Positions 25,860-34,941 of a stretch of DNA of 63,848 nt are shown here, piece after piece. Below the pieces are notes generated by a model. That model was not told where the DNA came from. It did no database searches and saw only the letters and a list, made by a program, of their open reading frames with translations. Positions within the stretch are counted from its first letter, which is position 1. The number at the start of each line of letters is the position of its first letter. Origin of the DNA: Rhizobiales bacterium 32-66-11 (GTDB taxonomy: Bacteria > Pseudomonadota > Alphaproteobacteria > Rhizobiales > Xanthobacteraceae); contig NCEH01000016.1 in NCBI GenBank assembly GCA_002304505.1, forward strand, positions 1 to 63,848. The letters are read 5' to 3'. The translations under genes and the position numbers were made by a program.

Positions 25860-26851
25860 GGCGCCGCCCTTGCGAACTTGGTCTTCACGGTCTGGAGCAG
25901 GCGGCGCCCAGCCCCGACGATGCCACCGCGGGCGAACAGCACGACTGCCATCAGCAGCAGGCCCATCCAGAATTCCCAGTAGACCGGGTTCATATCCGCG
26001 AGATAATCGTGGGCGATCATGAACACCGTCGTGCCGATCAGGGCGCCATAGAGACGCCCCGTGCCGCCGAGCACCAGCATCACCAGGAAATCCGCCGACC
26101 GACCGACCGACAGCGAGTCGATGCCGACGAATTGCGTCGTCTGGGCAAGCAGTCCGCCGGCAATGCCCGTCACCCCGGCGGACAGTGTGAAGGCGATGCG
26201 CAAACGCTGGTCGACCGACGCCCCGAGGGCGGGCATGCGGCTCACGCCCTCGCGGATCGCCCGCAGCGACAGCCCGAAGGGCGAGGATACGACGAGGCGC
26301 AGCAGGACGAAGACGAGGATCAGGACACCGTAGACATACCACCAGGCGGTCCGGCCATAGAGATCGAAGGAAAAGACGCCGAAGATCGGCCCAATCTCGA
26401 AGCCGGAAAGGCCGTCCATGCCGCCGGTGACGGAACTCAGCCGATTGGCGAGCTCATAGACGACAAGGCCGATGGCGAGCGTCACCATCAGCCGCGTCAG
26501 ATCCTTGCCCCGCACCACGAGAAAACTTGCGAGGAAGCCGAGCGCAAGCGAGACGGCCCCCGCCAGAAGCAGGCCGGTCAGCGGCTCCTTCCAGCCCTGG
26601 ACCGCCAGGAGGCCCGCAGTATAGGCCCCGACGCCGAAAAAGGCGGCGTGCCCGAGGGAAACAATGCCAGCATATCCAAGCACCAGATCAAGAGCCAGCA
26701 CGGCGACCGCATAGGTCATGATCGAGACGCCGAGCGCCAGATTGTCGGGCACGAGGAAAAAGGCCAGCGCCGGCAGCAGCCAGGCCAGCACCTCAACCGG
26801 ACGCGGCCGCGGACTGGCCAACCGCTCGATCGCGGACGAACGAGGGCTCAT
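25856..26851 (-). CDS. livM: Branched-chain-type ABC transporter permease (LivM)
   Basis: The 331-residue permease has about ten hydrophobic segments and the LivM hallmark DLVLGYAGIVSLGHAAFFGVGAY near residue 55. ATG 26851 (MSPRSSAIERLASP) with GGGAG upstream is preferred over an in-frame start 32 codons earlier. It lies 58 bases after livH and is coupled to livG. It pairs with LivH to form the channel. Confidence 0.92.
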   Translation of the reverse strand: MSPRSSAIERLASPRPRPVEVLAWLLPALAFFLVPDNLALGVSIMTYAVAVLALDLVLGYAGIVSLGHAAFFGVGAYTAGLLAVQGWKEPLTGLLLAGAVSLALGFLASFLVVRGKDLTRLMVTLAIGLVVYELANRLSSVTGGMDGLSGFEIGPIFGVFSFDLYGRTAWWYVYGVLILVFVLLRLVVSSPFGLSLRAIREGVSRMPALGASVDQRLRIAFTLSAGVTGIAGGLLAQTTQFVGIDSLSVGRSADFLVMLVLGGTGRLYGALIGTTVFMIAHDYLADMNPVYWEFWMGLLLMAVVLFARGGIVGAGRRLLQTVKTKFARAAP

Positions 26852-26909
26852 GGGGAAACTCCCGGAACTGGAACCATTGGCCGGTTTCGTGTGGACAGGC
26901 GAGCAAGGG

Positions 26910-27776
26910 TCATGCGCGCTTGCCTCCCAGCCCTGTGGGGAAGGCAAGGAGCAGGACGATCATCAGCACGTAGATGATGAATGCTCCGGCTTGCGGGACA
27001 TAGTATTTCCCCGCCACATCGAAGACACCGAGGATCATCGCGGCAATCAGCGGTCCCCGGATGGTGCCGGCGCCGCCGACCACGACGACCAGAAGAAAAT
27101 AGACCATGTATTTCAGCGGAAAGCCGGGATCGAGCCCGAGCACTTCGATGCCGAGTGCTCCCCCCAATCCGGCAAGCCCGGTCCCGAGCGCGAAACACAG
27201 GCTGAAGATGAGCCCCACATTGATGCCGAGGCCGGCAGCGGCATCCTGGTTGTCGACGGCGGCTCGGACCTGGGCACCGAACCGGGTCTTCGACAAGATG
27301 AGATGAAGCGCCAGCGTGATCAGCCCAACGCATGCAATGAGCAGCAGGCGGTATCTGCCAAGATCAATCCCGTAGACACGTATCTGCCCCTGCAGGAAGG
27401 ACGGCATCACACCCATCTGCTGGCCCGCGCCGAAGAAATAGTGCGCGGCGGCGATGGAGGAAAGGACGAATCCAAAGGTAAATAGCACCTGGTCGAGATG
27501 CGGCGCCTTGTAAAGCCGCCGGAAGAGCAGGCGTTCGGCGACGAGGCCGAAGAGCCCCGCCCCGACGAAGGCGACCGGCAGTGTGGCGAGAAACGGCAGG
27601 CCGCTTCTTTGCGAGAGGGAGGCGCTGATATAGCCCCCCGCCATGGCAAAGGTGCCGTGAGCCAGATTGATGAAATTCATCAGGCCCATCGTGATGGACA
27701 AGCCGACGCCGATCAGGAACAGAAGGCTTCCGTATGCCAGCCCATCGAAAAGAATGCCGAGGATGTTGCTTGCCAT
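26910..27776 (-). CDS. livH: Branched-chain-type ABC transporter permease (LivH)
   Basis: The 288-residue permease has eight or so membrane helices, with the LivH motif SITMGLMNFINLAHGTFAMAGGYI near residue 27 and GGAGTIRGPLIAAMILG near the C-terminus. It lies 29 bases downstream of the binding-protein gene. It forms the transmembrane pore with LivM. Confidence 0.92.
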   Translation of the reverse strand: MASNILGILFDGLAYGSLLFLIGVGLSITMGLMNFINLAHGTFAMAGGYISASLSQRSGLPFLATLPVAFVGAGLFGLVAERLLFRRLYKAPHLDQVLFTFGFVLSSIAAAHYFFGAGQQMGVMPSFLQGQIRVYGIDLGRYRLLLIACVGLITLALHLILSKTRFGAQVRAAVDNQDAAAGLGINVGLIFSLCFALGTGLAGLGGALGIEVLGLDPGFPLKYMVYFLLVVVVGGAGTIRGPLIAAMILGVFDVAGKYYVPQAGAFIIYVLMIVLLLAFPTGLGGKRA

Positions 27777-27805
27777 GCTGACCTCTGGAGCGTTGGCGGG
27801 CGTGG

Positions 27806-28975
27806 CTAGTGCGAGGCGCTGTCGCGGCTGGCGGGAAACTCCTGGAACTCCACGTTGGCGAGCGTGCCATCGACACGCTCGACCTTGCGGACATAGACGG
27901 TCTGCACGATGTCGCGGGTCTTCGCGTCAATCTCGATCGGACCTCTCGGGCTTTCGAATTTTTCACCCTTCAGCGCTGCGACGAGCGCCGGACCGGACGC
28001 ATTGCCGCCAGTCTTCTCCAGCCCGCGATAGAGCGCGGCCATGCCGTCATAGGCGGAGACGGACATGAAATTCGGCCATTTGTCGTTCGGGAATTCGGCA
28101 AGATATGCCTTAACGAAGGCTTGGTTCTTGGGCGATTTGTGCGCCATGGAATAATGTCCCGTGGTCACCACGCCGATACCGGCCTCGCCCGTCTGCTCGA
28201 TGGTCAGTTCGTCCGTCAGATCGCCCGTGCCGAGCATGACTATGTTTTCCGCCGACAAGCCCCGCTGATTGAACTCCTTGATGAAATTGATCGTGGCTTC
28301 GCCCGGCGGCAGCCAGGTGAAGACGGCGTCCGGCTTGCCATCCTTGATGCGCTGGACGAACGGTGCGAAGTCGGGGTTCTGGGCCGGCACGCGCAAAGTC
28401 CCGGCAACCTCGCCGCCCGCGGCCTTCAGGCCACGCGTGAAGGCCGCTTCAGCGTCGTGGCCGGCCGTGATGTCGGCAACCACAGTGTAGATTGTCTTGT
28501 AACCTTGCGCGCCGGCATAGTGACCGGCCGGCTCGGTTATCTGCGGCAAGGTCTGGCCAATGCGGATCATATAAGGGTTGGCGGCGGTGATGCCCGATGA
28601 CGTGGCGTTCAGCACGATCATCGCCTTGTCCGCTTCCTTGGCGAGCGGCGCGGCGGCGAGCGCCGACGCGGTGAAGGTGAAGCCGACCAGCACATCGACC
28701 TTGTCCCGAACGATCAGATCTTGCACCGCGCGGCGGGCGCGGTCGGGCGCGATCCCGCCATCATCCTTGATGATGAACTCGATCTTCTTGCCCGCGACGA
28801 CATCTCCATGTTCTTTCATGAACAGTTTGATGCCGTTCTGCATCTGCTGGCCGTATTGGCTGAACGGACCCGACATCGGCAAGACAAGGCCGACCTTGAC
28901 CGTATCGGCGGCGAACGCCGGAAAGGCGATAACGAGCGCGGCTGTCGCACTCAACAGGAACTGGCGCCTGATCAT
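27806..28975 (-). CDS. ABC transporter periplasmic binding protein (Leu/Ile/Val-type)
   Basis: The 389-residue protein has a signal peptide MIRRQFLLSATAALVIAFPAFA and a type I periplasmic binding fold beginning VKVGLVLPMSGPFSQYGQQ. Typical elements include LVGFTFTASALAAAPLAKE and a C-terminal segment on processed peptide-like lobes. It selects the solute for the downstream liv system. Family members in aromatic loci bind benzoate- or hydroxycinnamate-like ligands, but specificity cannot be read from sequence alone. It is the first gene of the transport operon. Confidence 0.9.
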   Translation of the reverse strand: MIRRQFLLSATAALVIAFPAFAADTVKVGLVLPMSGPFSQYGQQMQNGIKLFMKEHGDVVAGKKIEFIIKDDGGIAPDRARRAVQDLIVRDKVDVLVGFTFTASALAAAPLAKEADKAMIVLNATSSGITAANPYMIRIGQTLPQITEPAGHYAGAQGYKTIYTVVADITAGHDAEAAFTRGLKAAGGEVAGTLRVPAQNPDFAPFVQRIKDGKPDAVFTWLPPGEATINFIKEFNQRGLSAENIVMLGTGDLTDELTIEQTGEAGIGVVTTGHYSMAHKSPKNQAFVKAYLAEFPNDKWPNFMSVSAYDGMAALYRGLEKTGGNASGPALVAALKGEKFESPRGPIEIDAKTRDIVQTVYVRKVERVDGTLANVEFQEFPASRDSASH

Positions 28976-29522
28976 ACCATTTTCCTCCTCAAGTCTTTTT
29001 CGTTGACTGTAATTGGCGTTACATAACGAGATCTCGGGCGATGACGCAGGCTGCGCCGCTATCGCTTGACGCGGGCCGAGGCCGGCTCCAGGCGTCCAGA
29101 GAACGGACGCCTGATCGCGGCCCGACGCGATCCGGCCTTCGACAGAGCGAAGCCCAACCTTGGCGCTGAAAAACGGCTATGCCTCACCGACGAAAGGTCG
29201 TGAGGTATCGCAAAGAGGGAGCTGGCGGGGCGCTTTCCGAAAGGAGATGGTCAACGCTGGGGCACCCCAGCTCATCTGCTTGGTCATGTTGTTTCCTCCA
29301 GCGCGGGCCTTATTCGGGCGGACCCTTTATTTCTAAGCCAGCTATCGCCACGCTTAACTTTCGTTTCAATAGCGGCGTCATCTATGGGCACATAGTGCAC
29401 CGGATGGCGGTCACAGCCTTCGTTCGAATGCCGTCGACGACGCTGCCAGTCTGTCTCGCGCTCGCTTTGTGAGCGCTCACCGCCTGATCTGGGACTTCCA
29501 GCTGCCTCGTCGGGCTCGGTGG
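28976..29522. other. Scar-like region between binding-protein gene and truncated hydratase
   Basis: About 550 bases with no intact gene. It holds the 36-codon ORF described separately and lies where the hydratase gene loses its 3' end. The middle (29300-29420) is relatively AT-rich compared with the flanks. I interpret it as the site of a past deletion or rearrangement, and it must also contain the promoter of the binding-protein/liv operon. Confidence 0.5.
29177..29287 (-). CDS. Short ORF with strong ribosome site (36 aa), perhaps the start of a lost gene
   Basis: ATG 29287 is preceded by CTGGAGGAAACAAC, an excellent Shine-Dalgarno. The peptide begins MTKQMSWGAPALTISF and then becomes basic and unstructured before a TAG. 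Such a strong start with a short, non-descript product suggests the surviving 5' end of a larger gene whose body was deleted. It could also be a leader peptide for the binding-protein gene 200 bases downstream. Confidence 0.35.
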   Translation of the reverse strand: MTKQMSWGAPALTISFRKAPRQLPLCDTSRPFVGEA

Positions 29523-30224
29523 TCAGGCGGTCCGCCAGCCGCGCCGCCAGGCCGCGAGCGGGGTGCCGAATGCCGCCATCTTGCGCACGAGCCACAGTGC
29601 GGCGTTCAGGGGGTGGCCAAGACAAGCGGCCCCGCTGCCGCTAGAGATCTTCTCGCCGCCGCGCGTCATGATCATCGGCAACAGCTTGAGATCCAGCCCC
29701 GCAAGAGGCACTGGCACCGCGCCCAGAACGACGAGGCCGGAGGAGGCGTTGTCAGCGACAGTGTCGTTAAACCGGATATCCCATCCCGCAATGCGGCTAC
29801 CCACCACTTCGATGGCAGGAAGGGCGAAGTCGACGGCTTGGATCAGTTCCGTCAGCGGCGCGTCCGCGGCGGGAAGATCGCGCTTTAGGACCAGCGCGAT
29901 CTCAGCTTCGACCTTCGGCTGCATGAGCCGGGCCACCGGGATTTCTTCGTCGTCGCCGAAGATCATGTCGGAAAAGAGCGTGCCGAAGTCCGGCTGGTCG
30001 ACACCGAGCTGGGCTTGAACCGCCTTCGCGGTCAGGCCGATTTTGCGACCGACGACCCTGCGGCCTCGACCCCGCCAATATTCAACATTGGCGCGCTGCA
30101 CGGCATAGGCGGTCTCCCCGCCGTCGTCGGGCAGCCGGCCTCGGATCGGGGCGATCGCCGCGCCGCTCTCTTCCGCGGCTCTCAATTCGGCGGCCAGCGC
30201 TGTGACAAGTTCTGAAGAGGGCAT
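29523..30224 (-). CDS. 2-keto-4-pentenoate hydratase family protein, C-terminally truncated
   Basis: The 233-residue product matches MhpD/DmpE-type hydratases from [26 protein letters not shown] through the metal-ligand region [14 protein letters not shown] and up to [18 protein letters not shown]. The family then continues for about 35 residues with a conserved GDVxLSGAL-like segment, but here the frame turns into WRRGWRTA and stops. The usual length is 260-267. The missing part closes the active-site barrel, so the enzyme is probably inactive or impaired. It normally hydrates 2-hydroxypenta-2,4-dienoate in meta-cleavage pathways. It lies downstream of the mhpA-like gene, 54 bases away. Confidence 0.85.
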   Translation of the reverse strand: MPSSELVTALAAELRAAEESGAAIAPIRGRLPDDGGETAYAVQRANVEYWRGRGRRVVGRKIGLTAKAVQAQLGVDQPDFGTLFSDMIFGDDEEIPVARLMQPKVEAEIALVLKRDLPAADAPLTELIQAVDFALPAIEVVGSRIAGWDIRFNDTVADNASSGLVVLGAVPVPLAGLDLKLLPMIMTRGGEKISSGSGAACLGHPLNAALWLVRKMAAFGTPLAAWRRGWRTA

Positions 30225-30278
30225 CTTATGTCTCCTGAGCCGCGGCGGGCCATCGGGGCATTCGGTTCGGCGAGGGGG

Positions 30279-32012
30279 TCATTCGGCTGCGGCCACACCG
30301 TGCGGAAGCAGCAGCTCCGGCGCGGCATGGCCCTTGCGGGAGGTGTAGGCCATGGCCCTCGCAACGTCCCGGGAGACGTCTTTGACGCGCATCGGCGAGG
30401 AGGTGGCGGCCACGATGCGGTCGGGTCGCAGGAACACGATCGGCTCGGGCCAATTGCCGAACCAGTCCTTGAGGGACCCCTGCACGTCACCGATCTCCAC
30501 AATGCCATGGAGGGGATCGGTCCGGAAACCAAGCGCGTCGTCGGGACGGCTGCCAAGTTGAACGTCCGGCTTGACACTGATGAAGACGGCGCCGAGCTCG
30601 CGCCACATGGCGACTTGCTCCAAGTCCATATACTGCAAGGGATTGCTGCCCCAGGCGATGATCGCGAAATTCGCCCCAATGACGTCGTCCAACCGCACGA
30701 CCTCGCCAGAGAGCCGGCGCACCCGCGGCTGTATGAAGAGACGGCCGATCGGGCTCTTGCGCGGATCGCCGGTCCGGCTCGGCACCACGACGCCCCGGGT
30801 GAAGCGCGGCATGGGCTTGAAGCGCATTTCCAGGAGGTAGCGCTGGACCGGAGGGATCAGGTTCAGGATGCGAGTGGTGACGTCACGGACCGTGTTCAGG
30901 AAAGCATAGGGCGGGTTAAACACTTTGCCGACCATGACCGACAAGTCGATCATCGCCTTGGCATGGTCGCGGCGCTCGTGCTGATAGGTGTCGAGCAGCT
31001 CTTCGCCGAGCCGGCCCTTTGCGACCATCGCCAGCTTCCATCCCAGATTGGCCGCGTCGCGGATGCCGCTGTTGTAGCCCTGTCCCTGCCAGACCGGCAT
31101 GATGTGTGCTGCGTCGCCCGCCAAAAGCACCCGCCCGACACGGAAGCGGGTGGCGAGGCGGGCATTGTGGTTGTAGATGCGCTGCCGGATCAGTTTCGCT
31201 CTGTCCGGGTCGTCGATGACCCGCGCGAGCAGCGCGCGGATGGCTTCGGGTCGGCTGAAATAGGCTTCGTCCTCGCCTTTCGTCACCATGAATTCGAACC
31301 GGCGCACGCCGTGCGGAAGCGCGGCGGAAACATAAGGCCGTTTCGGATCGCAGCAGAGATAGAGATTCGGGGTGCCGACCGGGTCATTCTCGACGTCGAT
31401 GACGAGCCACTTGTTCGGGGCGGTCTTCCCTTCGAAGGCCAGCCCTAGGGAGTCCCGCACCGGGCTGCGCCCGCCGTCAGCACCGACGAGATAGGCGGCC
31501 TCGATCGCATATTCTCCTTCCGCACCGGCGACGTGCGCGACGACGCGGTCGGCGTCCTGCCTGAGCCCGACGAAGCTGGTGGCGAAGCGCACTTGAACAT
31601 TCGGGAAGCGCGACAGTCCCTCGAAGAGAATGCGGTCGGCCTGCGGCTGGATGAAGGCGTTGCGGCGCGACCATCCGAATTCGTCGGTGCGCGGCTCGAT
31701 CGAGGCCCAGCAGCGGCCCGACGCGGTTAGAAAACGCATCCAGTGATTGGGCGTCGTATGCGGCTCGATCGCGTCGGCCAGACCAATGGCCTGCATGGTG
31801 CGCATGGATTCATCGTCGATGCCAATGGCGCGAGGATAGTCGATGAGCTGCGCAAGACTTTCTATGACGATGGTCTGGATGCCATATCCGCCGAGGTAAT
31901 TGGCCAGCGTGAGACCAACCGGGCCTGCTCCGACGATTAAGACTTCAGTTTTTACAGTAGACAGGCTCTGATCTGTGGCGTCACGGCCAGAGGTGCTCGG
32001 ATTGGCGTGCAT
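30279..32012 (-). CDS. MhpA-type FAD-dependent aromatic hydroxylase
   Basis: The 577-residue flavoprotein monooxygenase has the dinucleotide motif LIVGAGPVGLTLANYLGGYG, the DG motif YLVGADGGRSPVRDSLG and the GD motif RVLLAGDAAHIMPVWQGQGYNSGIRD. It is closest in style to MhpA 3-(3-hydroxyphenyl)propionate hydroxylase, which adds a second ortho hydroxyl to give a catechol. Start ATG 32012 follows GGAGGATTGCCC; a TTG two codons earlier is less likely. It is transcribed divergently from the IclR regulator and upstream of the hydratase. Confidence 0.88.
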   Translation of the reverse strand: MHANPSTSGRDATDQSLSTVKTEVLIVGAGPVGLTLANYLGGYGIQTIVIESLAQLIDYPRAIGIDDESMRTMQAIGLADAIEPHTTPNHWMRFLTASGRCWASIEPRTDEFGWSRRNAFIQPQADRILFEGLSRFPNVQVRFATSFVGLRQDADRVVAHVAGAEGEYAIEAAYLVGADGGRSPVRDSLGLAFEGKTAPNKWLVIDVENDPVGTPNLYLCCDPKRPYVSAALPHGVRRFEFMVTKGEDEAYFSRPEAIRALLARVIDDPDRAKLIRQRIYNHNARLATRFRVGRVLLAGDAAHIMPVWQGQGYNSGIRDAANLGWKLAMVAKGRLGEELLDTYQHERRDHAKAMIDLSVMVGKVFNPPYAFLNTVRDVTTRILNLIPPVQRYLLEMRFKPMPRFTRGVVVPSRTGDPRKSPIGRLFIQPRVRRLSGEVVRLDDVIGANFAIIAWGSNPLQYMDLEQVAMWRELGAVFISVKPDVQLGSRPDDALGFRTDPLHGIVEIGDVQGSLKDWFGNWPEPIVFLRPDRIVAATSSPMRVKDVSRDVARAMAYTSRKGHAAPELLLPHGVAAAE

Positions 32013-32316
32013 GGGCAATCCTCCATGGACAAGAGCGAACGCGCGCGAGCCCGATACGGCCTCCCGCGAGGCAGGTCGTCGCGGATCACGTGCAGGGAAT
32101 TTGAAGGGAACGTTTTTCGCGGACGGATCAGGAACGCTGGATCGCGCACAGACCGAAGTCGCTTCGGCACGTTTATGCCACGTTATGGCTAGTCATCAGC
32201 TTCCTCCGCATGGAACCCATTGAGGCAGGTTCCAACTTTTTCTTAAGGGGACGCTATCGTCGGCATTGCTAGGGCTGCAATGGCCATGTCATCTATGTTC
32301 ACTCAGTGCACGGGAA

Positions 32317-33129
32317 ATGAGGACAATCGGGGTGGGGTCGAAAACCGAATCTCCTTACAAGACAGTGCAGGGCCTCTCGCGTGGGCTTGCGGTTTTGCGG
32401 GCGCTGAACCAAGCAGAAGGCGGGTGGGCGACAATACGGGAACTGTCTGAAGCAACGGGGCTGCATAGAACGACGATCCGTCGTCTGCTGGAGACGCTTC
32501 AGGACGAGGGTCTCCTGCGCCGCTCCAACTCGGATGACAGCTATCGGCTGACCCCGGAAGTCCGCAACCTGAGCGAGGGCTATCGCGAGGAGGAATGGAT
32601 ATCGCAAGTGGCCTCCAACGTCCTCGGCGAATTGCTGCTCAAGGTCGTCTGGCCCTCGGATCTGGCAACATTGGACGGACTGGACATGTGTGTGCGCGAA
32701 ACCACGCATCGCTTCAGTCCGCTCTCGTTCAATAGTGTGACCGTTCGCAGACGTATGTCCTTGACGCAGACTTCGGTCGGTCGAGCTTATCTTGCCTTCT
32801 GCCCGGACGATGAACGTGAGGAATTGATCGATCGGCTGGCGGCGCAGCCGGGCTCACGCCTGGTTGGGCGGGGCCGCGACGCCTTCCGGAGCCTGCTGAA
32901 CCAGCACAGGCAAGCCGGCCATGCCCACAACAATGGCGAATGGGAGCAGGAGCCGAGGATCCTCGCCTTGGCGGTGCCAGTGCTTCACGGCGGGCGGGTG
33001 GCGGGCTGCATCAACATCGTCATGCTGCGGTCTGCGCTTACGCTCGCCGATGCGCGGAAAAAATTCCTCGTCCCGTTACGATCCGCAGCCAGCAAGATCG
33101 AGGATTATCTTTCTTCTCCCCGCGTATAG
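32317..33129 (+). CDS. IclR-family transcriptional regulator, MhpR-like
   Basis: The 270-residue protein has an N-terminal winged helix (VQGLSRGLAVLRALNQAEGGWATI; SGLHRTTIRRLLETLQDEGLLRRS pattern) and a C-terminal IclR effector domain ending LRSAASKIEDYL. The opening closely resembles MhpR, the activator of phenylpropionate catabolism. ATG 32317 matches that alignment. It is divergent from the mhpA-like gene across a 300-base control region and convergent with the dioxygenase gene, the usual setting for a pathway-specific regulator. Codon usage is less GC-biased than in the core genes. Confidence 0.88.
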   Translation: MRTIGVGSKTESPYKTVQGLSRGLAVLRALNQAEGGWATIRELSEATGLHRTTIRRLLETLQDEGLLRRSNSDDSYRLTPEVRNLSEGYREEEWISQVASNVLGELLLKVVWPSDLATLDGLDMCVRETTHRFSPLSFNSVTVRRRMSLTQTSVGRAYLAFCPDDEREELIDRLAAQPGSRLVGRGRDAFRSLLNQHRQAGHAHNNGEWEQEPRILALAVPVLHGGRVAGCINIVMLRSALTLADARKKFLVPLRSAASKIEDYLSSPRV

Positions 33130-33156
33130 AAAAGGGCCGGGAAACCCGGCCCTTTT
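33130..33156. terminator. Bidirectional terminator between convergent genes
   Basis: AAAAGGGCCGGG (33130-33141) and CCCGGCCCTTTT (33145-33156) form a perfect 12-bp stem with a 3-nt loop. It gives T-runs on both strands and fits exactly between the IclR stop and the dioxygenase stop. Confidence 0.95.
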
Positions 33157-33157
33157 G

Positions 33158-34165
33158 CTATTTCCGGCGCAGACCGGCGGATCCTGTTGTATCCCGGCCT
33201 CGGCTGCCTGGAGCGGTGTCGATGGGGTCGCCGTACCAGGTCAGGCCCTCGGGGAAGTTTTCCTTCTTCCATTCGATGGCTTCCCAATCCGGGTCGAAGA
33301 TCAAATAACCGCCGGCATAAAGTTCGACGCGGTGATCCGAGCCGGGGTCGAACACATAGAGATACATTGCCTGGCCGATGCCGTGCTTCCCCGGACCGAC
33401 GCCGTAGGAAACCTCCAGGTCGCGGATCACGTCGGCGGCGGTGAGCACGTCGGAGAAATCCTGCAGGTTGAAGGCAACGTGGTGAAGCTGAGCCTTCTTG
33501 TCCAGACGATTGGCGACGATCGCGAGATCGTGCACCTGGGGTGTTACCGACATCCACGACGCCATCACCGTGTCCGGCTGATCTGGCAGATAAGCAAATT
33601 CCCGGCGTTTGAAACCGAGGTTGTCCCTCACCCACTGCTCGGCCTGGTTGATGGTCGACGGCGATGTCTGGATGTTGAAATGATCGATCCGGCGCACCCC
33701 GAGACCCCGGCGCTTCGACGAGTTCGAAGGCAGTCGCGAACGCAACGCCTCAGGCGCCCGCGGCTTATCGATATCGAAATAGAGTTCAAAGGGGTGTTCG
33801 CCGCCGGGGAGGAGAAAACGGATCGCCGTCCCGCGGCCTGCTTCCGTGCCCGCCGGCACTTCGACAACCTCGATGTCCTGCTGCTTCAGAGCATCGTGGA
33901 AGAGTTCGACATCCTGGGGCCGCCTGACGCGAAAGCTGTAGGCATTGACGATCGCTTCGTCTTGCTCGGTCAGGACCAAGGAGTGATGGCCGAGTTCCTG
34001 GTAGCAGCGAAGATAGGAGACGTTGCCCCTGCGTTCGACTTCCTCCATTCCGAGGGTGTCACGGAAGAACGAAAGGGATTTCTCGAGGCTCTTTGTCCCG
34101 AGGTTGATTGACCCGCACTGGGCGATCTGCGGACCGGGATCGAAGCGATCTGAGAGCAGCGACAT
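33158..34165 (-). CDS. Extradiol ring-cleavage dioxygenase, vicinal oxygen chelate type
   Basis: A 335-residue two-module catechol 2,3-dioxygenase-like enzyme. Candidate Fe(II) ligands are visible as RRIDHFNIQT (His), QLHHVAFNLQD (His) and HRVELYAGGYL (Glu). The N-terminal module lacks them, as usual. It would open the catechol made by the MhpA-like hydroxylase by meta cleavage. E. coli MhpB belongs to a different (LigB) fold, so this locus uses an analogous enzyme. ATG 34165 follows GGAGGAATCA. It lies convergent to iclR and divergent from the MhpC-like gene. Confidence 0.9.
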   Translation of the reverse strand: MSLLSDRFDPGPQIAQCGSINLGTKSLEKSLSFFRDTLGMEEVERRGNVSYLRCYQELGHHSLVLTEQDEAIVNAYSFRVRRPQDVELFHDALKQQDIEVVEVPAGTEAGRGTAIRFLLPGGEHPFELYFDIDKPRAPEALRSRLPSNSSKRRGLGVRRIDHFNIQTSPSTINQAEQWVRDNLGFKRREFAYLPDQPDTVMASWMSVTPQVHDLAIVANRLDKKAQLHHVAFNLQDFSDVLTAADVIRDLEVSYGVGPGKHGIGQAMYLYVFDPGSDHRVELYAGGYLIFDPDWEAIEWKKENFPEGLTWYGDPIDTAPGSRGRDTTGSAGLRRK

Positions 34166-34293
34166 TGATTCCTCCAACATATTGGGATGGGATTTTTGTG
34201 CGGCGGTCCGTGCTTTAAACGGCCATTCCGATCGTCCACCTGACACCGAGCGGCGACGGCCCCCGCCCCGAGAATGTGCAGAGCACGTCCTAA

Positions 34294-34454
34294 GAGCCTG
34301 TTTGGAAAAGTCGGACGGGTCGGCCCGCCGGGTCTTTCCGGCGTCCGGTTCGTCGAAACCTTGGCCCGATGCGCGGCATCGCGCCGGCGGCTTCTCCTGC
34401 CGGATCGCCAAAATCCCTCGACGTCCCTCAGCCGCCGTTTTCCCAAACAGGCTC
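34294..34454. mobile_element. 161-bp MITE-like element with IS5-family-like ends
   Basis: The ends GAGCCTGTTTGGAAAA (left) and, as reverse complement, GAGCCTGTTTGGGAAAA (right) are inverted repeats of 16-17 bases with one extra G. The element is flanked by TAA on both sides (34291-34293 and 34455-34457), a 3-bp target duplication as made by some IS5-family members with TNA targets. It carries no transposase frame. A non-autonomous derivative mobilised in trans is the best reading. Confidence 0.75.
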
Positions 34455-34716
34455 TAAGCGACATCGCGCCAGGCGCTGGGCCACCGCGCACATGGCCCGC
34501 AAACCCGATGCCTGAAAACAGCCTCTGAGCGGGCCGTTGTCCGCTCCCACAACACCGACTGCTAGCAAGGGTGCGCCTGCATCCACAATGCGAGACGCGC
34601 GGCCAGTGCGCACAGTGCACATGCCTGCCCGCCGAATGGCCCGGCCTGCGTCAGCCGGCCTGAAGACGCCGATTGGGGTCGCGCCACGCGGGCGTCGCGC
34701 CGCCGCGCAGGCCCGC

Positions 34717-34730
34717 GCACCGGCCGGTGC
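34717..34730. promoter_or_regulatory. 14-bp perfect palindrome, operator candidate
   Basis: GCACCGGCCGGTGC lies 212 bases before the MhpC-like start in the divergent control region. It could be a dimer binding site; the regulator is not identified. Confidence 0.3.
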
Positions 34731-34842
34731 ACTCCGTGCCCACTATGACAGGACTGGTTGTCGGGCCTCGGTTACCGCTGGTACCACTCGCTCCTGACCG
34801 TGTCCGGCTTGGGGCAGGTCTCGTGCCTAACAAGAGGAATGC

Positions 34843-34859
34843 GGCTCATAGAATGAGCC
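34843..34859. promoter_or_regulatory. Inverted repeat upstream of the hydrolase gene, operator candidate
   Basis: GGCTCAT (34843-34849) and ATGAGCC (34853-34859) are perfect 7-bp arms around AGA. Position about 85 bases before the hydrolase ATG fits an activator site, for instance for the nearby IclR protein. This is inference from symmetry and position. Confidence 0.35.
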
Positions 34860-34941
34860 GTGGCGTTCCATGGGATCTTCGTCCGAAATCCATGGCCCGT
34901 TTCGCTTCAGATCCTCGACGGCAATTGAGGGAGGGCCCCGC

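Larger units (their letters stand above)
34166..34941. other. Central control region of the meta-cleavage cluster
   Basis: About 780 bases between the divergent dioxygenase and hydrolase genes. It holds the 161-bp IS5-like element at 34294-34454, a related end-like sequence near 34512-34530, the palindrome at 34717-34730 and the hairpin at 34843-34859. No protein-coding frame is supported. Divergent promoters must lie here. Confidence 0.6.

Noticed and set aside
34870..34941. Longer N-terminus for the MhpC-like hydrolase
   Set aside because: The ATG at 34942 has a strong GAGGGAGGG site and the upstream residues do not resemble the family.
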